Positions 1-11,000 of a stretch of 64,000 nt of DNA are shown piece by piece; within the stretch, counting starts at the first letter, position 1, and every line of letters begins with the position of its first letter. The notes under the pieces were generated by a model. It made no database searches. It saw only the letters and a program-made list of their open reading frames with translations, and had not been told where the DNA came from. The DNA comes from Blepharisma stoltei (taxonomy: Eukaryota; Ciliophora; Heterotrichea; Heterotrichida; Blepharismidae): the NCBI GenBank assembly GCA_914767885.1, contig CAJZBQ010000061.1, positions 1 to 64,000 of the forward strand. The letters are read 5' to 3'. The position numbers and the translations under genes were made by a program.

Positions 1-1437
1 CTAACACCCTAACACCCTAACACCCTAACACCCTAACACCCTAACACCCTAACACCCTAACACCCTAACACCCTAACACCCTAACACCCTAACACCCTAA
101 CACCCTAACACCCTAACACCCTAACACCCTAACACCCTAACACCCTAACACCCTAACACCCTAACACCCTAACACCCTAACACCCTAACACCCTAACACC
201 CTAACACCCTAACACCCTAACACCCTAACACCCTAACACCCTAACACCCTAACACCCTAACACCCTAACACCCTAACACCCTAACACCCTAACACCCTAA
301 CACCCTAACACCCTAACACCCTAACACCCTAACACCCTAACACCCTAACACCCTAACACCCTAACACCCTAACACCCTAACACCCTAACACCCTAACACC
401 CTAACACCCTAACACCCTAACACCCTAACACCCTAACACCCTAACACCCTAACACCCTAACACCCTAACACCCTAACACCCTAACACCCTAACACCCTAA
501 CACCCTAACACCCTAACACCCTAACACCCTAACACCCTAACACCCTAACACCCTAACACCCTAACACCCTAACACCCTAACACCCTAACACCCTAACACC
601 CTAACACCCTAACACCCTAACACCCTAACACCCTAACACCCTAACACCCTAACACCCTAACACCCTAACACCCTAACACCCTAACACCCTAACACCCTAA
701 CACCCTAACACCCTAACACCCTAACACCCTAACACCCTAACACCCTAACACCCTAACACCCTAACACCCTAACACCCTAACACCCTAACACCCTAACACC
801 CTAACACCCTAACACCCTAACACCCTAACACCCTAACACCCTAACACCCTAACACCCTAACACCCTAACACCCTAACACCCTAACACCCTAACACCCTAA
901 CACCCTAACACCCTAACACCCTAACACCCTAACACCCTAACACCCTAACACCCTAACACCCTAACACCCTAACACCCTAACACCCTAACACCCTAACACC
1001 CTAACACCCTAACACCCTAACACCCTAACACCCTAACACCCTAACACCCTAACACCCTAACACCCTAACACCCTAACACCCTAACACCCTAACACCCTAA
1101 CACCCTAACACCCTAACACCCTAACACCCTAACACCCTAACACCCTAACACCCTAACACCCTAACACCCTAACACCCTAACACCCTAACACCCTAACACC
1201 CTAAACACCCTAACACCCTAACACCCTAACACCCTAACACCCTAACACCCTAACACCCTAACACCCTAACACCCTAACACCCTAACACCCTAACACCCTA
1301 ACACCCTAACACCCTAACACCCTAACACCCTAACACCCTAACACCCTAACACCCTAACACCCTAACACCCTAACACCCTAACACCCTAACACCCTAACAC
1401 CCTAACACCCTAACACCCTAACACCCTAACACCCTAA
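1..1437. repeat. Telomere, (CCCTAACA)n, C-rich strand
   Basis: Uninterrupted 8-bp tandem repeat of the unit CCCTAACA, about 180 copies. The first 150 units are perfect. One 9-base variant unit with an extra A lies at 1201-1209, after which the array runs on to 1437; a degenerate unit follows at 1441-1448. The C-rich strand reads 5' to 3' inward from the left end, as expected for a natural chromosome end. The unit is the one known for heterotrichs (Stentor, Blepharisma). About 1.4 kb is long for a ciliate somatic telomere and fits a germline chromosome better, which is an inference. Confidence 0.97.
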
Positions 1438-1455
1438 ATAACACCCTATTTATAT

Positions 1456-2704
1456 ATTGGGTAAACAATTTTATTATTTTAATTTAGATCAAAACATCAT
1501 TGTTGATGTTGCTTACTATAATAAGCATGCCTCAATTAGAAGAGTAGGTAAAAAGATAGAAGCAATAGAATGCAATATCAAGAATTTTAGGCTCGATCCA
1601 TCTTATCTGGATGAATGAAATCTAAAAGGCAATACTCTATACGATTTACTCTTCTCCGTTCATTATCAAACGGCTGGTCAAGTACAGACACCCCCACCTC
1701 CTAAAAAATGGTAGGAGAAAATCTAGAAGCAATTGGATGATATGACGAAGCAATCAAATTTAATCCAAACGATGATGATTTATATAATAAAAAAGGCGAC
1801 GCTTTTAAAAATTTAAATATACCTAGAAGCAATTGAATGCTATGACGAAGGAATCAAACTCAATCCAAACAATGCTGATTTATATAATAACAAAGGTAAC
1901 GCTTTTTATGATTTAAAAAGATATCTAGAAGCAATTGAGTGCTATGACGAAGCAATTACACTCAATCCAAGCAACGCTTACTTTTACAACGATAAAGGTA
2001 ACGCTTTTTATGATTTAAAAAGATACCTAGAAGCAATCGAGTGCTATGACGAAGCAATCAAACTCGAGCCAGACTATGCTTTATATTACAATAATAAAGG
2101 CAACGCTTTTTCTAGTTTAGGAAGATATCTAGAAGCAATCGAATGCGATGACGAAGCAATCAAACTCGATCCAGCTAATACTGATTTTTACTATCATAAA
2201 GGAATTGCGCTTCAAAAATTAGGAAGAAATATCGAAGCAGTAGTATGCTATGATCATTTAATTTACCTCTATTCAAAAGATGAACGTTTTTACCATAATA
2301 AAGGGCATGCTTTAAATGAATTAGGAAGATATACAGAAGCAATAGAAAGCTATGACAAAGCAATCAAAATCAAGCCAAAAAATGCCAAGTTTTATAATGA
2401 TAAAGGTAACACTCTTTATGTTTTAGAGAGATATCAAGAAGCAATACAATGTTATGATGAGGCAATAGAACTTGAACCCAATAATCCTTTGTACTTCTGC
2501 AACCGAGCTAGAGTATTTAATAATCTCAGACAAGAAGCAGCAGCTTTGCAGGACTTTAATAGGGCTTATAATTTGAAGCAAGAAAATCAAGTAAGTGGTA
2601 TTTTCACTGGGGATGAATGGAATCTTTCTGAAAAAGATATCAATTTTATTAACGACGTATTAGGCCGAGACCGTATTGAACTACTCCAAAAAATGCTGAT
2701 TTAG
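1456..2704 (+). pseudogene. Truncated, frameshifted TPR-repeat gene next to the telomere
   Basis: Homologous to the 3' half of the B-box/Kelch-like/TPR gene at 57736-60396. Similarity starts at about 1464 (QFYYFNLDQ versus EHYYFNLDQ), right beside the telomere, so the B-box and most of the Kelch-like part are absent. An insertion of roughly 75 bases (about 1640-1713) and a 2-base deletion near 1820 break the frame. From about 1841 to the TAA ending at 2704 one frame is open and encodes seven or so TPR units with the motif YNDKGNAFYDL-RYLEAIECYDEAIKL. The C-terminus (DEWNLSEKDINFINDVLG) is present here but missing from the 57736 copy. It could be a truncated gene still expressed from an internal start, but the missing 5' end and frameshift favour a pseudogene. 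Confidence 0.75.
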
Positions 2705-3596
2705 AATAAAATTTGGTTATAATAAGTCGTCATTATAATAATTATATATTTAAAAAAATAATTTGCTATGAGACTACTTCTATTGTGGGGCAATAATCAC
2801 AACTCAAAAGCCATGGCTTATTCAGAAGGTGCCTGTCATAGATATGTGGCCACTTGTTTTCAAAATTAATTAATATTAGCCTTTTCTAACTCTTAGTTCA
2901 TAATTCACTTTGAATCTATCGAGCTTATAGGCTCTTGCTAAAATCTCTTTCTTTTTTATTCAATCTTCTCTTTTTCTTTTATCGTAGTTTAGAAGCACTT
3001 CTCTAGTCATTTGATTAATTCCAATATTAATTGATTGTGTATGATGAGATGATTGATGATTCCATATGTGCATTGAGACGCTCTTTGCCAGTTAAAATAT
3101 CTTGAGATATTAATCTGCAAATTTACTTAATTTTTTTATCACAGCCACTTTCATGGCAAACTAAATTTTCCCTATTTTAACGTTTACTCTTTTTTGCATA
3201 GAAATTCTTATTTTAACACTAATCGTTTAAGCTATTATGCTATTATAATTTATATCATTTGAAAAAGATATAGTTAGAATTTTTATTTTTGAATTGATTT
3301 ATCTGTCAATTACTATCAAAATTACACCCGAAATAACTAAAATCTATGAATTGAGTTCCCATTTATATCTAATAATTTTATGAGGAGGGATAAAGTGTAT
3401 GGAATATATACTAACCAAACCGTAAAATCTTGCCCTTCAGATAAGAAATCATTGCGATGGGAAAGAGAAAGAGAGATAGCTATGATTAGAGAGAGTTAAA
3501 ATTGGGTTTATTCTAGCCCCTATCCAGTCGAGCTTCAGCTTCATGCTCATGCAGCGTTAAGTACTAGAGCCCGGAAAAACTGCCAGCTGCGGCCCC
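2705..3596. other. Intergenic, no gene recognised
   Basis: AT-rich DNA with short open frames on both strands, none with recognisable protein character. I see no RNA gene or clear terminal inverted repeat. Confidence 0.5.
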
Positions 3597-3950
3597 TTGG
3601 CATTAGGGCCGTTTTATTTTTTCAAACCGCTCAAATTTTTAGGAAATTTTTTCCTTGCTGTCGCAACGCCATCTCTGATGACAATTTTTCTCCTTACGAT
3701 GGAAAGAAGAAAAGTAAAAAAGCACCAGGTTGGCTATGGAAATCTCGAAGATGGAATTCCAAGAATAGGGTATGATTGAAAGTTTCATAAAGTGCTATCA
3801 AAGGTTCATAAGTTTGATTATCCTCGCTGGAGTCCAACAAGATTTACTCCTACTCGCAGAGTTAAAATAGTTTTCAGAGAAGATCTACCAAATTACAAAT
3901 ACGAATATCAGTTTGAATCTATAGATAAATTGTGCTGCAAATGGGAATAA
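3597..3950 (+). CDS. Small basic protein, unknown function
   Basis: Open frame that continues through one TGA (3777-3779, read as Trp) to a TAA at 3948-3950. No ATG lies at the frame start (3597 is TTG). In-frame ATGs at 3678 and 3699 would give about 90 or 83 residues. The C-terminal 80 residues look like real coding sequence: basic and aromatic, with PRWSPTRFTPTRRVKIVFRE and ending CCKWE. I do not recognise the family; a mitochondrial ribosomal or other small organelle protein would fit the composition but that is a guess. The 5' end may lie beyond an unrecognised insert. Confidence 0.45.
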
Positions 3951-4258
3951 GGTTTATAAGGATATCATTAATAATTTAAACTTCTAACTTTCTAATAAGG
4001 CTTTTAAGTTCAAATATTTACTAATTTAAATTTATTTTTTTCATTTTAATCCGAGATTTATTTAGCTATATTTTAGTATTTTATCAAATAGTATGAGGCT
4101 ATCTAAATCCGGTCATTATCTTCAGTAAGCAGAGAAAACCATAAGGCATTGATTCACTCAAAAATATTTAAAAAAATCAAAAATAATGATGCTGTAGAAT
4201 TAGATCTAGTTAATAATAAAATCATTATATTTTAATTATAAGAATTAGAGAAAAAAGA
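3951..4258. other. Intergenic, AT-rich
   Basis: Spacer between the small ORF and the 3' end of DEAD-box copy 1. The last 35 bases before the stop codon (4226-4258) recur at 6617-6650 before the stop of copy 2, so they belong to the duplicated unit. Confidence 0.5.
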
Positions 4259-6211
4259 TTATAGTAAACTAGAAACATCATTTGGCAGTTCTTCAATAAT
4301 AGTTGAAAAATGACTCTCCAATTCTTTTAAAAACTGAAATTCGCTTTGAGTTATAAAACAAATTGAAAGCCCTCTATGGCCATATGCTCCTGATCTTCCC
4401 ACTCTAGTAATATAATTTTCAAAAATGAATGGAAAATCATAATGTATGAAAACGCTTGGATAAATATCAATAAAATTTCTAATTAAATCAGTTGCAATAA
4501 GTATTCTAGTTGACCCAGTTCTGAAATTTCTCATAGCAACTTCTTTTTGACGATCGTCTATGTCGCTATGAAGAAATGATACACTGTAATGCGAATCCTG
4601 AAATGATTGAACTAACGTCTCTAAAGATATTTTTGTGTTGCAAAAAATAGCAGCCTGAGATATTTGCATTGCATTCAAAAGATCTTCAAGAATAGCAAAT
4701 TTAGCTTCTACTTCTGACTGAATATAATACTGTTTAATTCCATCCAAGGTCAATTCATTAATTTTTAATGTGATTATAACTGGATTTTTCATATATATTT
4801 CTGCCATTTCAGACACGTCTGATGGTATTGTTGTTGAAGAAGAGAAGCAGACTTGAGCACTTTCAGGCAAAAATTGAAAGATTTCAATTATCTGATCTTT
4901 AAATCCTGTTGTGAGTAGCTCATCTATTTTATTTAAAATAAATATTTTAACTCCGCTTGCAGAAATCAAATCCTTTCTAAGTCAAGTTAAGTTAGGTGTT
5001 ATAAGGCCATAAGTGGACTAGTCCTAGCCTGAGTATCTAACGTAAACCCGCCTAACATAAGGAATAGTTCCCTAGGTTAAAGCAACCTATTGCGGATGCC
5101 CCATTAGTCTTGATAAACAAAAACTAAATGGGGACGCAAACCCTGTCTATCCTGCCTGGCAGGGATAGGAAAACCTCCTCAGGATAGAAAGAAATTTTTT
5201 TCTTCGGCAGGCATCCCCTAGCCCGAAGGCCTACTTCAAAAGTGACAGAGGGACTGCTTCAGCTTTATCGGGATGGCTTTACCTGTTCTAAAGGGAATAA
5301 GCCTCTGAGTCCATCTTAGTCAGCGTTACTATTAAATTTCTTTCTTTAAATTGGAAAAAAAAATTGTTTCTCTTTAAAGGGAAGGAGTTAAAACCTTTAT
5401 AAGATAGTCAAGCATTCTTCCAGGGGTACAAACTAATATGTGAATGCAATTTTTAAGCACGATTATATCTTCACGATAATAAATGCCTCCAAATACAGAG
5501 TGTGCTTTGACATTTACATATTCCCCAAGTTTAGCTATTTGACTATACGTTTCTTTTGCAATCTCTCTGCAAGGCTCCAAAATTATTGCCTGTAGCTGAT
5601 TAATGTTTGGATTGATTAATTGTAGCATTCCAATTATAAGTGCTGCAGTTTTTCCACTCCCTGACTTAGACTGAATGATCATATCACTACCTTTGGCAAT
5701 TATTTTAATCGTTCTTTGCTGAACAATGCTAGGAGTTTCGAAGCCAGCAGAAAAGATCCCTCTTACTCCCCCCCTCGGTGAGCGAACAAAAAAATTTTGT
5801 CCACTCACAGAGGGTTAAATTTTTTGTAGTATATAAATTTTATAGAAAAAATTTTTTACGAAAATTAAAATAATCCTAATTCGAAAAAATGGAAAGCAAA
5901 TATTTATTTATTTTGTAAAATTTATGTTATAAAGCGCAAGCTGTTTATAATAAGCAAGCATCTAGAGATTTTATTATCATAATTTTCACTTAAATATTAA
6001 TTTCTTTTTCATAAAATATTGTTATATTAACAAGACTTTTGTTCCTTGCAGAGTGTGGGTTTTTGGGAAAAATAGGGATTTTTTCAATGGTTTTGTTCGC
6101 TCACGTAGGGGTGAGAGCTAAGACATCTTCTTTAAGTCCCATATCTCTAAAATCTTGAGCAGTCTCATCTGAATGAGACTGGATTGAATTATCATTTAAT
6201 TTTTCTGCCAT
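4259..6211 (-). CDS. DEAD-box (eIF4A-derived) helicase-like protein, copy 1, split by two IESs
   Basis: Coding segments on the minus strand are 6211-6121, 5765-5402 and 4979-4259, giving 391 aa once 5766-6120 and 4980-5401 are removed. The order matches copy 2 and eIF4A: Q-motif region (FSAGFETPSIVQQRT), motif I SKSGSGKT, EPCREIA, TPGRM, SST in place of SAT, motif V-like DLIRNFID, VGRSGAYG in place of HRIGRGGR, and the eIF4A-like end IIEELPNDVSSLL. Motif II, normally LDEADE, is LNKIDE, so the Walker B acidic residues are lost and ATP hydrolysis is doubtful. Length fits eIF4A (about 400 aa). It is a tandem duplicate of the gene at 6651-7742, which has neither insert. A role as a regulatory or degenerating paralogue is inference. 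Confidence 0.85.
4980..5401. mobile_element. IES in DEAD-box copy 1, composite, 422 bp, family Y
   Basis: Flanked by direct repeats CCTTTCTAAG and CCTTTATAAG that include the TA. Removal joins ...ATGCTTGACTATCTTAGAAAGG in frame with the helicase and matches copy 2. The first 350 bp are GC-richer and match, in reverse orientation, about 62775-63126 (shared TAAGTTAAGTTAAG end, CTAAC..AAACCC, GGCATCCCC). A 56-bp mini-element is nested at its right end. Confidence 0.85.
5335..5390. mobile_element. Nested 56-bp TTTAAA-type mini element
   Basis: TA-bounded (5333-5334 and 5389-5390) and shows CTTTAAATTGG near the left and CTTTAAAGGGAAGGAG at the right, the terminal signature of the TTTAAA family. 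It lies inside the larger insert 4980-5401. Confidence 0.55.
5766..6120. mobile_element. MITE-like IES (GTGAGTGAAC family), 355 bp
   Basis: TA at 5764-5765 and 6119-6120. Termini CTCCCCCCCTCGGTGAGCGAAC and the inverse TTCGCTCACGTAGGGG. Removal gives CCTCTTAAGACATC, identical in layout to the uninterrupted copy 2 at 7645. Interior AT-rich, no ORF. Confidence 0.93.
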
Positions 6212-6335
6212 ATATTATTAGCAAGCATCAGACTGATGCATATTTTATAAGAGCTTTAAATGTTAAATTAATTAACTTGATAGTAGATTTTCATCTCTAA
6301 AATTGACTGCTGTGTCTTGTTGAATTATAAATAAA

Positions 6336-6550
6336 ATGCTGCAATTTTTTATTTTATTCGGCTTAAGTTTCTTGAGCCTCGGACTTGCCCAATAAATAGG
6401 TGCATAAGCATCTTTCTTCTAACACTACATAGTTTGAAATCTAAAAGATTCTTGATTGATAGCAAAATATGCGCAGACTTTTATCCTTCAAGTTTAAATT
6501 TATGCACTTCAAGCAGTACCAACTATGCAGCATGGTATCATCATATTTCA
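6336..6550 (+). pseudogene. 5' fragment of a cysteine-rich giant-protein gene
   Basis: Starts ATGCTGCAATTTTTTATT and encodes MLQFFILFGLSFLSLGLAQ before a frameshift and stop. The DNA stays similar to 8081-8290 of copy A (RFLIDSKICAD region) until about 6550. The upstream 70 bases also match those before copy A. It is the left product of the tandem duplication that carries DEAD-box copies 1 and 2. Confidence 0.8.
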
Positions 6551-6650
6551 TGTCTCCGTCTTTATAATATTTTTTATAAAATAAATTTGTTCTAGTCAAA
6601 ATTATCAAAAATATCAAGATGTTTTAATTATAAGAATTAGAGAAAAAAGA

Positions 6651-7742
6651 TTATAGTAAACTAGAAACATCATTTGGCAATTCTTCAATAATAGTTGAAA
6701 AATGACTCTCCAATTCTTTTAAAAACTGAAATTCGCTTTGAGTTATAAAACAAATTGAAAGCCCTCTATAGCCATATGCTCCTGATCTTCCCACTCTAGT
6801 AATATAATTTTCAAAAATGAATGGAAAATCAGTTGCAATAAGTATTCTAGTTGACCCAGTTCTGAAATTTCTCATAGCAACTTCCTTTTGACGATCGTCT
6901 GTGTAGCTATGAAGAAATGATACACTGTAATGCGAATCCTGAAATGCTTGGACTAATGTCTCTAATGATATTTTGTTATTACAAAAAATAACAGCCTGGC
7001 ATATTTGCATTGCATCTAAAAGATCTTCAAGAATAGAAAATTTCGCTTCTTTTTCTGATCGTATGTAATATTGTTTAATTCCTTCCAGGGTCAATTCATT
7101 AATTTTTAGTGTGATTATAACTGGATTTTTCATATATATTGTTGTTGAAGAAGAGAAGCAGACTTGGGCACTTTCAAGAAATCGAAAGATTTCACATATC
7201 TGATTTTTAAATCCCCTTGCGAATACCTCATCAATTTGATCTAAAATAAATATTTTAACTTCACTTGCAGAAATCACGCCCTTTATAAGGCAATCAAGCA
7301 TTCTTCCAGGGGTACAAACTAATATGTGAATGCAATTTTTAAGCACGATTATATCTTCACGATAATAAATGCCTCCAAATACAGAGTGTGCTTTGACATT
7401 TACATATTCCCCAAGTTTAGTTATTTGACTATACGTTTCTTTTGCAATCTCTCTGCAAGGCTCCAAAATTATTGCCTGTAGCTGATTAATGTTTGGATTG
7501 ATTAATTGCAGCATTCCAATTATAAGTGCTGTAGTTTTTCCACTTCCTGACTTAGACTGAATGATCATATCACTACCTCTGGCAATTATTTTAATCGTTC
7601 TTTGCTGAACAATGCTAGGAGTTTCGAAGCCAGCAGAAAAGATTCCTCTTAAGACATCTTCTTTAAGTCCCATATCTCTAAAATCTTGAATTGTCTCATC
7701 TGAATGAGACTGGATTGAATTATTATTTAATGTTTCTGTCAT
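6651..7742 (-). CDS. DEAD-box (eIF4A-derived) helicase-like protein, copy 2, uninterrupted
   Basis: 363 aa in one frame from ATG at 7742 to TAA at 6651. Motifs: SKSGSGKT (I), EPCREIA (Ia), TPGRM (Ib), LDQIDE where DEAD should be, SSST (III), VGRSGAYG (VI). Against copy 1 it has two in-frame deletions: about 12 residues after SSSTTI, and 17 residues that remove the motif V region (RILIATDFPF joins directly), the latter between short AAATCA repeats. It therefore lacks both intact Walker B and motif V and is unlikely to be an active helicase. It is the IES-free reference that proves the insert boundaries in copy 1. It is divergently arranged with copy A, with a 338-bp spacer. Confidence 0.88.
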   Translation of the reverse strand: MTETLNNNSIQSHSDETIQDFRDMGLKEDVLRGIFSAGFETPSIVQQRTIKIIARGSDMIIQSKSGSGKTTALIIGMLQLINPNINQLQAIILEPCREIAKETYSQITKLGEYVNVKAHSVFGGIYYREDIIVLKNCIHILVCTPGRMLDCLIKGVISASEVKIFILDQIDEVFARGFKNQICEIFRFLESAQVCFSSSTTIYMKNPVIITLKINELTLEGIKQYYIRSEKEAKFSILEDLLDAMQICQAVIFCNNKISLETLVQAFQDSHYSVSFLHSYTDDRQKEVAMRNFRTGSTRILIATDFPFIFENYITRVGRSGAYGYRGLSICFITQSEFQFLKELESHFSTIIEELPNDVSSLL

Positions 7743-8080
7743 ATATTATTAGCAAGCACCAGACTAGGATATATGTTATAATCCTAACAGTGTATTTTTA
7801 TATAGAGGATACTGACATTCTATTAGTTAAATGAGCCTAATCGCGACGTGGCTAGCTTCATTTGCTTGACCATAAATATTATTTTTTAAAAATAATAAAT
7901 AGAATTAAAAATTAATTCAGATTTATCAGCTAGAGGTTGGATAAAAAGTGGATTAAAATAATTCTTTATCTATAAAAGAGACAAAAATAGTCCTTCTTTT
8001 CAGCTCTCAATATTAATTAATTTAATATCAGATTTTCATCTCTAATATTGATTGCTGTGTCTTGTTGAATTATATATAAA
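7743..8080. promoter_or_regulatory. Divergent intergenic region between DEAD-box copy 2 and giant gene A
   Basis: 338 bp between two start codons transcribed away from each other, so it must hold both promoters. Parts of it (TTTTCATCTCTAA..TTGACTGCTGTGTCTTGTTG) recur at 6285-6333 before the pseudogene. No defined motif can be named. Confidence 0.5.
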
Positions 8081-11000
8081 ATGATCCAATTTTTTATTTT
8101 ATTCAGCTTAGCCTTTTTGAACCTCGCAACTTGCCCAATGAATAGCTACACATGCACTATTTCATCTGTCACTTGTACAGCTTGCAATTCTAATAGATTC
8201 TTGATCGATAGCAAAATATGTGCAGATTCTTGCCCTTCCCGTTTTACTGCAAGCTCGAATTTATGCACTTCCAGCAATACTAACTGTGCAGCGCCAGCGT
8301 CGTCATCAAGTGCAGTTGTGCTCAGACTTCAATTTAAGCCAATTCAAGACTTGACACTTACTTCTATTGCAACAACTTCTGACTCATCTGAACTTTTCGA
8401 AAATCCTGGAGGAATATCATATAACTCTCAGACCCAAAATTCTCCTCTTCCAACCTTAGACCGCGGCTTTTATTTTGCGACAACATCAAGCATTACCAGC
8501 AACAAAAGCCATATCCCATCACTTTATTTTATGTTAAAACTTTGAATAAAACCTTTATCTTATGGACAAATTTTAGTCGTATCATATAATTCAAAAAATT
8601 ATATTTCCTGCTATATCTCTAACCCTGACCTCCCAAAATTTGAGATTATTGTCCAAAGCTCTACTGGGAGTGGTGAAACTTTAATAACTGCAGTAAGCAG
8701 CACTAGTTCATCTCAAAACTGGCAAAATATGACTTTCAGGATTAACCAAACCTCTTGCAGCTCTCTCACTGTTGTTATTTATATGAATAGTTCTGCAGTT
8801 GTGACTACCACCTTTAGTAGTGTAGAGGCAAGCTTTCCAAACAGCAATTCTTATACTTGAACAGTTGGGAAAGGAGGAGGAAATGACTCATTTCGGGGAT
8901 TTTTGGCTGTTTTAGAAGTTAGGTGCGACTCTCAGACTAGCTATTCATCTTCTCCAATCACTATAGAATGCTATGATAATCAATTCTGAAATGGTTCGTC
9001 GTGTCAAAATTGTCCAGCTATTTGTTCGACATGGCCTTGATGCATTACCTCAACTACTTGCTCTGTATGTAGTGTAGTAGATTGCAGTTCTTGCCAAGCT
9101 TATTCCTCATTTACGTGCTTAGGCTGCTCCACAGGTGTTTTGCCGAATTGCTGTGACATCTTGGCAAGTGCTTGCACTCAGACATGGTCAAATACGGCAT
9201 GTCAAACTGGTTATTTTCTTATTGGAGGCGTTTGCTTATATGCATGCCCATATGGATTCGGAAATTGTGTGTCTGTCTCTTCAGCTGTTATAACAGCTGA
9301 TTTTATGACAACTTTTGCTGGAAGCTATGGTGCACTAATAACAGCAACAAGCCCTTCTAGTTATAACTTTTGGAATTCCCCAGAAGGAAGTGATCCTATC
9401 CCTGCAAAAAACCGAGGTCTTTACTTCAATGGTAGTGCTTTTCTATCAGGGTCAATAAATTTATCCCACACATGGAGTATGGGGATGTGGGTGTACGTAG
9501 TTAGTGGAGCAATCATTGGCCACAGTACAGGCAGGCTCTCTCTTTCTTCTGATGGAACTCTTTCATTTGACCTGCAAATGTGGGATGCAACATATGCTAG
9601 TTATTCTGCTTCTCAAACTATAATTCCAAGCACTTGGGCATATGCTTCATACTCTGTCGGGTTTTCAAGTAAAGCCTCAACTATTACTCCATATTTAAAT
9701 AATGTAGCTGGGACAGCCACTTCAGTCACAAATTATGTATTTAGACTTCAATCAGGAGGAACTCTCTATATAGGTAAAGATGGCACTCATTATTTTACAG
9801 GCTTTATTAGCTATTTTCAGCTCTGAGGAGTTACAATTACAAGTTTCAGCACTGCTTATAATCTCTACGGGTTTTCTGGAGGGATCGCGAACACTTTATG
9901 ACCATGCAGTATTGATCAATACTATAATGGAACTGCCTGTGAGTCTTGCTTGGGCACATGCTCGAGTGGCTGCGCTCGAGCAAATTCATGCAATATATGT
10001 GTAAATGATTTATGCACCAAGTGTAACTATTTTACAACAGGAACTTGCTATGAGTGCGTTGCTCATGCTTCTGGTGCTACATGTGCATGCGATTCTGACT
10101 CTTTGCTTTCAGCAGATGGATGCTCATGCGATCCATGCTCAACTGGCTGCTCACAATGCACAGAGACAACTTATCAAAAATGTACGGCTTGCTATTCGGG
10201 ATTTTTTTCCTTCTCAGCAACTGGCCAATGCTTAAGTGAGTGCCCATCTGGGTATAATGCAAATTCTTCCACAAATAATTGTGATTATTTCTCAAATCTA
10301 GCTCTTAGCCTAGATTTGACTGATCAGATCCGGCTGGATACGGTTTCTGGCTTTAATGTAGGCTCAAAAAATACAAACGTTTATCCTGACTGATCTGATA
10401 TTTATGATCCAATTCCTGCTTATAAAAGAGGCTATTATTTTAATCAAACGAGCTATTTATCCTCTTCAGCCATGATAGCGCCTTCATTTACAATTTCTGT
10501 TTGGATTAAATCATACTCGTCTGGAATATTATTGACCAAATATACTTCGACTGACATCCTTAAAATAACAATTAACTCATCAGGGTATATTGCACTTTCT
10601 ATTATTTTTTCTGATTCATCCCCTGAATCTAAACACGTTAAAATGGCGACACGTGCCAATTTGCCCACTTGGCGTGCAGCAGTCCAGACCTTATGGCCAC
10701 GGCAAACTGAGGCGGACTCTGAGCTGAGAATCAAGTGCATGTCCAAGAGATGTGTATCCGGGTAGGTTTTGGCTGCTTAACTGTGGTTGGAAATTGAGGT
10801 GCTCAACTAATCCTTTTTGATCTGAGGGCCCATGGGCATTCCTTACCGAGGAACTGGGGGATTCGCCCAGTTCATCAGAGGAGTAGTCTTTTTTCCTGTA
10901 GCTGTGGAAGGAAAGCATTTCAGCACCCAACAGACTCCAATGAGTTGATTCATGGAACTATAACTACTCCGATCGCCCATAGCAAGACCGCAAAAATGCA

